In this document: positions 1 through 7,844 of the stretch, piece after piece
Numbering within the stretch: position 1 is the stretch's first letter
Layout of the letters: the number at the start of each line of letters is the position of its first letter
Origin: Pseudomonadota bacterium
GTDB lineage: Bacteria > Pseudomonadota > Gammaproteobacteria > Steroidobacterales > Steroidobacteraceae
Direction of reading: 5' to 3'
DNA length: 64,000 nucleotides
Assembly: GCA_021779535.1 (NCBI GenBank)
Contig: JAJYAM010000001.1
Coordinates: 97,152 to 161,151, forward strand
Translations under genes and position numbers: made by a program
The notes under the pieces: model-generated
The model's database searches: none
Told to the model about the DNA's origin: nothing
Seen by the model: only the letters and a program-made list of their open reading frames with translations

Positions 1-1403
1 TTGGTCACCCCGAACCGGGCGCCGAGATCACGCTCGAACTGGTCGGTCACGACGACGATGCGCGCCTCGATCAGCACCTGTTTCACCGGGACGTCGAGCT
101 TGCGGACCAGCGCACGGATGCTCGCGAGCCGCTCGTCGGTGTCCTTGATCAACAGGGTGTTGGTGCGCTCGTCGACCGACAGCGCGCCGCGCTGCGAGAG
201 CATCGAGTTCTTGCCGCCGCCCGCCTTGATCAGCGCCGCGAGATCCGACGCCTTCGCGTAATTGACCTGCAGGAACTCGGTGTGCAGCGGTTCGAGCTGC
301 TGGATCTGATCGCGCGCCGCGAGGTGCGCCTTCTCCTCCGCGGCCAGCTCGGCGGTCGGACCGACGATCAGCACGTTGCCCTCGCGCACCTTGTCGAGAC
401 CCTTGGTCCGCAGCACGATGTCGAGCGCCTCGTCCCAGGGGACGTTCTGCAGGCGCAGCGTGAGATTGCCGGTGACCGCGTCGCTGACCACGATGTTCTG
501 ACCACCGGTGTCGGCGAGCAGCTGCAGCACGGAGCGCACGTCGATGTTCTGGAAGTCGAGCGTGAGCCGCTGGCCGTTGTAACGCTTCTTGCCTTCGGCG
601 CCGGCAACCTCGGTCTTCGGCTTGACCTCGATCACGTACTGGGAGTCGGCCTGATAGGCGAGCTGGTCGAATTCGCCGTGCGCATGGATCACGATCCGCG
701 TGCTGCCGTTGCGGCGCATCGCGTCGAGCGATTCGACCGGGGTCGCGAAGTCGGTGACGTCGTAGCGGCGCATCAATTGGGCCGGCAGATGCGCACCCGA
801 GAAGTCGACGACGATCCGATTGCCTTCCTGCCGCGTGTTGACCGCAATGCTCGCATCCGACATGTTCACGATGACGCGACCGGTCCCGTTCGGGCCGCGG
901 CGAAAATCGATCGTCCGGATCGAGTGCGCCGGCGCGGCCGCCGCCTGAGCGCCGACCGGGGTCATGCCGCGTTCGGCCATCGCCGTCGGCTGCGCCGCGG
1001 GCCGCGCGCCGAGATCGACCAGGATCTCGTTGCCCACGACCCGGGTCGTGTACGGAATCAGCGTGTCCAGGTCGACGACGACCCGCGTGCGCCCATCGGC
1101 TTCGGCGGCGAGCACCGAGTCGACGACGCCCGAGCGCACGTCGATCCGCCGCGACGGCAGCGCGAGCGAGACGTTGGGCAGGTCGAGCGCGATCCGCGCC
1201 GGCTTGTCGACCGTGAACGCGAGCGGCTGGGGCGCCGGTCCGCTCAGATGCAGGGTGAGGAGCACTTGCTGGCCGGCCAGCGTCCGCACGTCGATCGACT
1301 GGAGCTTGTTGGGTGCGGCGCCCTGGGCACGCGCGCCGATCGCGGCGAGTACGAACAAGGCGAAGCCCGCCAGGCTCGCGATCCGTGTCTTCGAACTGGT
1401 CAT
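1..1403 (-). CDS. pilQ: Type IV pilus secretin PilQ (N-terminal part; C-terminus runs off the left edge)
   Basis: Minus-strand translation from ATG at 1403: signal peptide, AMIN-like domains, then secretin N-domain motifs (LTLDFQNIDVRSVLQLLADTGGQNIVVSDAVTGNLTLRLQNVPWDEALDIVL; RTNTLLIKDT). Last gene of the pilMNOPQ order. Absent from the ORF track because there is no in-window stop. Confidence 0.95.
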   Translation of the reverse strand, partial: MTSSKTRIASLAGFALFVLAAIGARAQGAAPNKLQSIDVRTLAGQQVLLTLHLSGPAPQPLAFTVDKPARIALDLPNVSLALPSRRIDVRSGVVDSVLAAEADGRTRVVVDLDTLIPYTTRVVGNEILVDLGARPAAQPTAMAERGMTPVGAQAAAAPAHSIRTIDFRRGPNGTGRVIVNMSDASIAVNTRQEGNRIVVDFSGAHLPAQLMRRYDVTDFATPVESLDAMRRNGSTRIVIHAHGEFDQLAYQADSQYVIEVKPKTEVAGAEGKKRYNGQRLTLDFQNIDVRSVLQLLADTGGQNIVVSDAVTGNLTLRLQNVPWDEALDIVLRTKGLDKVREGNVLIVGPTAELAAEEKAHLAARDQIQQLEPLHTEFLQVNYAKASDLAALIKAGGGKNSMLSQRGALSVDERTNTLLIKDTDERLASIRALVRKLDVPVKQVLIEARIVVVTDQFERDLGARFGVT

Positions 1404-1423
1404 GCGTTGCTCTCCGTGAGGCT

Positions 1424-1939
1424 TCAATTGGCCAGAGCCAGCGAAGCCGGTCGCTTGATATAGCCGCCGAGGCCGTCGGGGACGATTTCGACGATGCTGA
1501 TCCTGCTCGGCGTGATCGACACGATCCTGCCGTCGCTCTGCCCGACGTAATTGCCGATCTGCACCTTGTGAACCAATCCGTCCTTCGTCTGGACCAGACC
1601 GTAGAAGCGGCCGCCGATCCGGATCGTTCCGACCATCTTCAGCGTGTCCAGCGAAAAGCGCTCGAGGAACTCGCGCGGCCGATGCAGGTTCGGATGCACC
1701 GAGGAAGGTCCGGTGTCCGAGGGTCCCTGCGGCTGGAACGGCGAGCGCAGATTCGCGGCGCTGTAGGTGAACGACTCGTAGGGCTTCACCTCGGGGAGCG
1801 GCTCGATGCGGCCGCCGGGCCGCTTTTCCATCTGCGCGATCCAGGCTTTGAGATTCGCCTGACCGCCCGAGCAGCCCGCGATCGCGGCGCTTGCGAGCAT
1901 TGCGGCGACCAGCGCCGCGGTGCGGGTCGATCGCCTCAC
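1424..1939 (-). CDS. pilP: Type IV pilus lipoprotein PilP
   Basis: 171 aa, lipobox-like LASAAIAGC, PilP-like C-terminal domain (VGTIRIGGRFYGLVQTKDGLVHKVQIGNYVGQSDGRI); synteny. Confidence 0.95.
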   Translation of the reverse strand: MRRSTRTAALVAAMLASAAIAGCSGGQANLKAWIAQMEKRPGGRIEPLPEVKPYESFTYSAANLRSPFQPQGPSDTGPSSVHPNLHRPREFLERFSLDTLKMVGTIRIGGRFYGLVQTKDGLVHKVQIGNYVGQSDGRIVSITPSRISIVEIVPDGLGGYIKRPASLALAN

Positions 1940-2598
1940 TTTGCGCCTCCCAGTTTCTTCGCCGGTCCCTTGCCGGTCGCCGGTCCCCTGCCGCCCGACT
2001 TCTCGTCCTCGATGTAGCGGTAGGTCTTCGCCGTGACGTCCATCGTCAAGTCGTCGAAATTGCTGCCGTGGCTGTCGACCGGCGCGATGTGGATGTCGTG
2101 CAGGGTCACGATGCGCGGCAACGCGGCGATCCCGCTGACGAACTTGCCGAATTCGTGATAGCTGCCGACGAGCCGGATCCGGATCGGCAACTCGGCGTAG
2201 AAACCCTTGTCGACCTCGGGCCCCGGCTGGAAGAGCTTCTCCTGCAGGCCCGCGGCGAGACCGGTCTGCGAAATGTCCACCAGCAGGTTCGGGACCTCGG
2301 TTCGTCCGGGCAGTTGTCGCAGCATCGCACCGAAGCTGCGCCGCATCTCCGCGAGCTGCGCCTTGTAGGCGTCGAGGTTCGCGGCGCGCTGCTGCTTGGT
2401 CATGAACTCCTGGCGCAGCGTCTGCTCCTGCGCCTCGGCCCGCAGCAGCTGCGGCCGGTCCTGCGTCCAGACCAGCAGATACCAGAAGATCACCGCACTC
2501 GCGACGAAGATCAGCCCGACGAAGAACACGCGCACCGTGGTCGGCCAGCGACCCGGATCACGCGGATCGAGTGTCCGCAGTTGTTCGATGAAGTTCAT
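1936..2598 (-). CDS. pilO: Type IV pilus inner-membrane protein PilO
   Basis: 220 aa, single N-terminal TM plus coiled coil, PilO C-terminal ferredoxin-like region; synteny; overlaps pilP by 4 nt. Confidence 0.94.
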   Translation of the reverse strand: MNFIEQLRTLDPRDPGRWPTTVRVFFVGLIFVASAVIFWYLLVWTQDRPQLLRAEAQEQTLRQEFMTKQQRAANLDAYKAQLAEMRRSFGAMLRQLPGRTEVPNLLVDISQTGLAAGLQEKLFQPGPEVDKGFYAELPIRIRLVGSYHEFGKFVSGIAALPRIVTLHDIHIAPVDSHGSNFDDLTMDVTAKTYRYIEDEKSGGRGPATGKGPAKKLGGAK

Positions 2599-3182
2599 TT
2601 CGCCGCGACCTCATGGCGCTGGTTCTTGTCGCCGCTCGAACCGGCGCCGACCGTGTTCACGAACAGCACGAACTTCGATCCCCCGGTCGGCGAGCTCTTC
2701 GCCGCCTCGACGACCTGCAGCACCGGGTCGTCCATCCACACCGATGCGTCGATGTTGCGCATCAGCGTCGACACCCGGGTGCTGGACTGCGCGATGCCGT
2801 CGATCTCGAGCTTCGCACCGGACTGCTTCAGCGCGGTCAGGTACACCCCTTCGGGCACCGCGCGCGCGATCGCGTCGAACAGGTGCACGATCTCGGGACG
2901 GCTGCGCTGCAGCTTCTCGATGATCTCCATGCGGGCGACCAGGCGCTGTTTGCGGTCCTCGAGATTCAGGATGTCGGCGATCTTCGCGTCGAGCTTGTGG
3001 ATCTCGCTCTGCAGCAGCTGGTTGCGCGCGAGCTGCGCGTCGATCCGGCCGGCATAGATCAGCTTTCCAAGCAGCGCGAACATGATCGCCCCGAGGACCG
3101 CGGCGCCGGCGGCGAGCGCGAATTCCTTGCGGCGAAGCGTCCGTTGCTGTTCACGCCAGGGCAGTAGGTTGATACGCGGCAT
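2595..3182 (-). CDS. pilN: Type IV pilus inner-membrane protein PilN
   Basis: Start at MPRINLLPWREQQR (INLLPWR motif diagnostic for PilN); synteny. Confidence 0.95.
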   Translation of the reverse strand: MPRINLLPWREQQRTLRRKEFALAAGAAVLGAIMFALLGKLIYAGRIDAQLARNQLLQSEIHKLDAKIADILNLEDRKQRLVARMEIIEKLQRSRPEIVHLFDAIARAVPEGVYLTALKQSGAKLEIDGIAQSSTRVSTLMRNIDASVWMDDPVLQVVEAAKSSPTGGSKFVLFVNTVGAGSSGDKNQRHEVAAK

Positions 3183-3190
3183 GGTGGCCC

Positions 3191-4255
3191 TCAGTCGAAG
3201 CTGCGCAACGCGAGTCCGCACGCGGTCAATAGCGCCGTCGCGTCACGCTCCACGCCCTGCGCTCGAGCCTTTGACGACACTTTCATCGCACCGAGCGGAT
3301 CGCCCTTCTCGGCCGGCACTCCGACGCGGCTGGAGACCACGTCGGCGACGCCGGCAATGTTCGCGCAGCCGCCGCAGATCAGGATCTGGTCCGGCTGCGC
3401 GCGGCCGCTTCCGGAGGCGAGGTAGAACTGCAGCGATCGGCTGACCTGCTGCGTCATGTCGTCGATGAACGGGTCGAGCACCTCCGGCTGATAGTTGCTC
3501 GGCAAGCCGCCCTCCTTCTTCGCTCGCCCCGCCTCTTCCATGCTGAGGCCGTAGGTGCGCATGATCTCCTCGGTGAGCAGCTGGCCCCCGAACGCGAAAT
3601 CGCGGGTGTAGATCACCTTCAGGTCGCGCAGCACGCTGAACGTCGTGCTGCTCGCGCCGAAATCGACGACCGCGATCGTGCGGTCCATCCCCCCGTCGGG
3701 CATCTGATGGCGCATCAACGCGCACGCGTTTTCCAGCGCGAACGCTTCGACGTCGACGAGCTGCGCGGTCAGGCCCGAGGTCTGCACCGCGGCGCGGCGC
3801 TGCTCGACGTTCTCGGTCCGCGTTGCGACCAACAGCACGTCGATCATGTCCGAGTCCTTCTCGGACGGCCCGATCACCTGGAAGTCGTAGCTGACCTCCT
3901 CCATCGGGAACGGGATGTACTGGTCGGCCTGCATCTCGACCTGGGCTTCCAGGTCGCTTTCGCCGAGATTCTTCGGCATCTGGATCACTTTGGTGATCGC
4001 CGCGTCGCCGCTGATCGCGACGGCCGCGAGCCGGCTCTTCGCGCCGGAACGCTTGACCGCGCGCCGGACGGCTTCGCCGACCGCCTCGGCGTCGACGATC
4101 GCCTTTTCGTTGATCGCGTTGTGCGGCGTCGGTTCCGCCGCGTAGGACTCGACCCGATATTGATCGCCGGCCATCGTCAACTCGATCAACTTCACCGACG
4201 ACGTGGTGATGTCGAGCCCGAGCAGGGGGCGATACCGCTTAACGAACGACCACAC
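3191..4255 (-). CDS. pilM: Type IV pilus actin-like ATPase PilM
   Basis: 354 aa, LLGLDITTSSVKLIEL ... VVDFGASSTTFSVL; GTG start preceded by AAGGA Shine-Dalgarno. Confidence 0.96.
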   Translation of the reverse strand: MWSFVKRYRPLLGLDITTSSVKLIELTMAGDQYRVESYAAEPTPHNAINEKAIVDAEAVGEAVRRAVKRSGAKSRLAAVAISGDAAITKVIQMPKNLGESDLEAQVEMQADQYIPFPMEEVSYDFQVIGPSEKDSDMIDVLLVATRTENVEQRRAAVQTSGLTAQLVDVEAFALENACALMRHQMPDGGMDRTIAVVDFGASSTTFSVLRDLKVIYTRDFAFGGQLLTEEIMRTYGLSMEEAGRAKKEGGLPSNYQPEVLDPFIDDMTQQVSRSLQFYLASGSGRAQPDQILICGGCANIAGVADVVSSRVGVPAEKGDPLGAMKVSSKARAQGVERDATALLTACGLALRSFD

Positions 4256-4504
4256 GATTTTTCCTTTTTTGGTCAGTATCTTGTAGGTCGAAACTTGTGC
4301 ATCAGATTAGCTATGGATCGAAAACTTATCAAGAAACTGTTAAATCGACCGTGATCCTACTCACGTTAATCGCTCTCGGCCTGCCGGCGACCGGCACTTC
4401 TCCCCGGAGACGCTGTCTCTAAAGGGGTGAGCCAAGTCGGTCGGAGGGTATGATGGCTGCGCCTGGACGAAGCGGGTGCCGGCGTGTACAGATCGCGTGG
4501 GTCG

Positions 4505-4528
4505 CGGGTTCGCGATCGCGCGAACCCG
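4505..4528 (-). other. Strong RNA hairpin, perfect 10-bp stem with 4-nt loop, just downstream of the c-di-GMP aptamer
   Basis: CGGGTTCGCG-ATCG-CGCGAACCCG on + strand (self-complementary on either strand), about 8-10 nt past the 3' end of the aptamer on the pilM transcript. No U-tract. Confidence 0.7.
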
Positions 4529-4535
4529 GCACCTC

Positions 4536-4626
4536 GAAATCCGGCAACCCCGCTATCCTAGGCACGGTCGGCCCTTAGACCGGAAGCTTTGCGTCCCCAC
4601 CTTTCGATGAGTATGCCCCTTGATCA
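4536..4626 (-). ncRNA. Cyclic di-GMP-I (GEMM) riboswitch aptamer in the pilMNOPQ leader
   Basis: Minus-strand sequence GATCAAGGGGCATACTCATCGAAAGGTGGGGACGCAAAGCTTCCGGTCTAAGGGCCGACCGTGCCTAGGATAGCGGGGTTGCCGGATT. It matches the GEMM-I consensus: GGGCA...C-GAAA-G...GGGACGCAAAGC...CCGG...TAGGxTAGCGGGGTTxCCG. P2 stem CTCATC/GGTGGG closed by a GAAA tetraloop. Confidence 0.93.
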
Positions 4627-4630
4627 GGCG

Positions 4631-4660
4631 GTAATATGCTTTCGCAATCCCGCCGGTCAA
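4631..4660 (-). promoter_or_regulatory. Sigma70-like promoter for the riboswitch-pilMNOPQ transcript
   Basis: Minus strand TTGACC (4660-4655) - 18 nt - TATTAC (4636-4631); predicted +1 falls at about 4624, at the 5' end of the aptamer. Confidence 0.6.
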
Positions 4661-4679
4661 TAAGTTAGAACGGTTTTAC

Positions 4680-7214
4680 GTGCTCAAACGATACCTGGTT
4701 CTCATATCTCGCATTTGCATCCTCGGTGTTGGCGCCGCAGCATTGTTCGTCTTCTCGAACGTCTGCGCGTACGTCTACCTGAAGCCGAGCCTGCCGAACG
4801 TCGACACCCTGCGCGACGTGCAGCTGCAGGTGCCGCTGCGGGTCTATACGCGCGACGGGCGCTTGATCGCCTCGATCGGCGAGCAGCGGCGCATCCCGGT
4901 GCGTTACGACGAAATCCCGAAGTTGCAGGTCGACGCATTCCTCGCCGCCGAGGACGATCGATTCTTCAAGCATCCCGGAGTCGACTGGGAAGGCATCGTC
5001 CGCGCGGCCCTCGCGGACCTGCGCGCCGGGGGCGTGCGCGAAGGCGGCAGCACGATCACGATGCAGGTCGCGCGCGACGTCTACCTTTCGCCGCGGCGCG
5101 ACATGAAGCGCAAGCTGAGCGAGATCTACCTGTCGCTGTTGATGGACGCGCAGTACTCGAAGCAGGACATCTTCTCGATCTACGCGAATCGGACCTTCCT
5201 CGGCGAGCGCGCCTACGGCATCGGTGCCGCGGCCGAGGTGTACTACGGCAAGACGCTCGATCAGCTCACGCTGCCCGAGATGGCGATGATCGCGGGGCTG
5301 CCGAAGGCGCCGTCGGATATCAATCCCGTCGTGAATCCGGCGGCGGCACGGATCCGCCGTGCGTACGTGCTCGGCCGGATGCGCGACCTCGGTTACATCA
5401 CCCGGGCCGAGTACGCCGACGCGATCGCAAGTCCGGTGGCGACCTACGTCCACGGACCCACGCGCGAGGTGCAGGCGCCGTACGTCGCGGAAATGGTGCG
5501 CTCGGCATTGCTCGCGATGTACGGTAACGGGATCTACACCAGCGGATACAAGGTCGTCACCACGATCGACTCGCGGCTGCAGCTCGCCGCCAACGTGGCG
5601 CTGCGCACCGGCCTGCTGGAATACGATCGCCGCCACGGTTATCGAGGCCCGGTCGGCCACTTGCGCCTGCGCGGCGTACCGACCCCGCGTGCTCTGAATA
5701 CCGCGCTCGGCCGCTTCCCGGACGTCGGCGGGCTGCGTCCGGCCGTGGTCGAGAGCGTCGCGCCGAGGAGCGCCCAGATATTCGTCGAGAACCTGGGCGC
5801 GGTCACGCTGCCCTGGGACAAGATCGAGTGGGCGCGGCGGGCGCTCGCCGGCGGCAACGTCGGCGCGGCGCCCCGCACCGCCGCGGCCGTGTTCCACCGC
5901 GGCGACGTGATCTACACGGTCGGCACGACGGCGCAGAACCTGCAGTTCGTGCAGGTACCGCAAGCGCAGGCGGCGCTCGTCGCGATCGACCCGCATGACG
6001 GAGCGATCGCCGCGCTCGACGGCGGTTTCGATTACTACCAGAGCAACTTCAATCGCGCGACCCAGGCCGAGCGCCAGCCGGGCTCGGCGTTCAAGCCGTT
6101 CATCTACGCCGCCGCGTTCGACAAGGGCTACACGCCGGCGAGCGTGATCCTCGACGCGCCGATCGTGCTCGGCGGGGCGACCGATGCGCAGGCGTGGCGG
6201 CCGAAGAACGACGCGAACAAGTTCTACGGACCGACGCGCTTGCGGATCGCGCTGATGCGCTCGCGCAACCTGGTCACGGTGCGCCTGATGCGCGACATCG
6301 GCGGCGAGTACGCGCGCAACTACGTGACGCGATTCGGCTTCAGCAAGGCGCAGCTGCCGGACAACCTGACCCTCGCGCTCGGCACCGCGGACGTGACGCC
6401 GCTGCAGCTCGCCGAAGCCTATGCACCGTTCGCGAACGGCGGTTTCCGGGTGAGCCCGTACTTCATCGATCAGATCGTCGATGCGACCGGGCGCACGGTG
6501 TTCCAGGCCGATCCGCCGATCGCGTGCTTCGACTGCGGCGAGCAGGCGCTACCCCCGGCGCAGGCGCTCGGCTCGCTCGGTACGAGCGGGTCCGAGACCC
6601 CGCCGCCCGCGCCGGCCACGCCACTCACCCCGGGGACGCCGCTCGTCGCGGCCGGGAGCGCGGCCGCGTCGTCGGCCCTCGACACGGGCCAATCGGACGG
6701 CAAGTTCCTGATCCCGGGCCAATACCTCGCGCCGCAGGTGATCCGCCCACAAATCGCCTACCTGCTCGCCGACATGATGGCGGACGTGATCCGCCACGGG
6801 ACGGGTATTCGCGCCCGCGTGCTGAACCGCGATGACGTCGCCGGCAAGACCGGCACGACGAACGATCACCGCGACGCCTGGTTCTCGGGCTTCAACGGCG
6901 ACCTGGTTGCGACGGTCTGGGTCGGTTTCGACCAGGATCAGCCGCTCGGTGCGGGCGAGGAAGGCGGGCGCACCGCGGTGCCGATCTGGACCTACTTCAT
7001 GCATCAGGCGCTCGAGGGCGTGCCCTTGCGCCGGGTGCCGATGCCCAACGGGATCGTGACCGCGCGGATCAATCCCGAGACCGGACTGCTGGCGAGCGCC
7101 GACGATCCGAACGCGATCATGGAGAAATTCATCGAGGGCAACCTGCCGAAACCGGAGGCGCCGGGAGGCAAGGGGGGCACGAAGCCGGCCGAGTCCGAGA
7201 AATCGATCTTCTAG
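4680..7214 (+). CDS. mrcA: Penicillin-binding protein 1A (bifunctional transglycosylase/transpeptidase)
   Basis: 844 aa; GT51 motifs (AAEDDRFFKHPGVD, EGGSTITMQVARDVYL), transpeptidase motifs (QPGSAFKPFIYAAAF, KTGTTNDHRDAWFSGF); divergent from pilM. GTG start. Confidence 0.96.
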   Translation: MLKRYLVLISRICILGVGAAALFVFSNVCAYVYLKPSLPNVDTLRDVQLQVPLRVYTRDGRLIASIGEQRRIPVRYDEIPKLQVDAFLAAEDDRFFKHPGVDWEGIVRAALADLRAGGVREGGSTITMQVARDVYLSPRRDMKRKLSEIYLSLLMDAQYSKQDIFSIYANRTFLGERAYGIGAAAEVYYGKTLDQLTLPEMAMIAGLPKAPSDINPVVNPAAARIRRAYVLGRMRDLGYITRAEYADAIASPVATYVHGPTREVQAPYVAEMVRSALLAMYGNGIYTSGYKVVTTIDSRLQLAANVALRTGLLEYDRRHGYRGPVGHLRLRGVPTPRALNTALGRFPDVGGLRPAVVESVAPRSAQIFVENLGAVTLPWDKIEWARRALAGGNVGAAPRTAAAVFHRGDVIYTVGTTAQNLQFVQVPQAQAALVAIDPHDGAIAALDGGFDYYQSNFNRATQAERQPGSAFKPFIYAAAFDKGYTPASVILDAPIVLGGATDAQAWRPKNDANKFYGPTRLRIALMRSRNLVTVRLMRDIGGEYARNYVTRFGFSKAQLPDNLTLALGTADVTPLQLAEAYAPFANGGFRVSPYFIDQIVDATGRTVFQADPPIACFDCGEQALPPAQALGSLGTSGSETPPPAPATPLTPGTPLVAAGSAAASSALDTGQSDGKFLIPGQYLAPQVIRPQIAYLLADMMADVIRHGTGIRARVLNRDDVAGKTGTTNDHRDAWFSGFNGDLVATVWVGFDQDQPLGAGEEGGRTAVPIWTYFMHQALEGVPLRRVPMPNGIVTARINPETGLLASADDPNAIMEKFIEGNLPKPEAPGGKGGTKPAESEKSIF

Positions 7215-7229
7215 CGAGCTCGACGCCCG

Positions 7230-7844
7230 ATGACGAAGCGGTTTTCCCAGCGTGCCGAGGATCTGCGCCGCATGCTCGCCGAAGAGGCCGCGCGCTGGAT
7301 CGGCGATCACGGGATCGAGGATTACGGCCAGGCGAAGCGCAAGGCGGCCGAGCGTCTCGGCGTGACGGATGCCGCGGTGCTGCCGCGCAACGTCGAGATC
7401 GAGGCGGCGCTGCGAGAGCGCCAGCGATTGTTCGGGGGCGCCGCGCACGGCGCGAGCCTCAAGGAACAGCGCCGCGCCGCGCTCGACGCGATGCGCTTGC
7501 TCGGGGAGTTCGAGCCGCGCCTGGTCGGGCCGGTGCTCTCCGGCACCGCGACCCCGCACAGCGAGATCAACCTGCATGTCTTCGCGGACCGGTCCGAGGC
7601 GGTCGCGATCCACTTGCTGGAGATCGGCATACCGCACTCGATCCACGAGCAGCGCCTGAAGATGGACGCCGATCGCAGCGTGAGCGTCCCGGCGCTGCGC
7701 TTCCAGGCCGGCGAACGGACGATCGCCGCGACGGTGTTCCCGGTCGACGGGATTCGCCAGGCGCCGTATTCGCCGGTCGACGGCCGTCCGATGCGGCGCG
7801 CGGACGTGCGCGAAGTCTCGGCGCTGCTCGACTCGCCGGCCTAG
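7230..7844 (+). CDS. Conserved hypothetical protein, possibly nucleotidyltransferase-related
   Basis: 204 aa ORF 15 nt downstream of mrcA with good coding character; family recognised only vaguely. Confidence 0.7.
   Translation: MTKRFSQRAEDLRRMLAEEAARWIGDHGIEDYGQAKRKAAERLGVTDAAVLPRNVEIEAALRERQRLFGGAAHGASLKEQRRAALDAMRLLGEFEPRLVGPVLSGTATPHSEINLHVFADRSEAVAIHLLEIGIPHSIHEQRLKMDADRSVSVPALRFQAGERTIAATVFPVDGIRQAPYSPVDGRPMRRADVREVSALLDSPA

Noticed and set aside
4360-4450. Second (tandem) c-di-GMP aptamer in the pilM leader
   Set aside because: The segment folds into small hairpins but lacks the GACGCAAAGC and GGGGTTxCC signatures.
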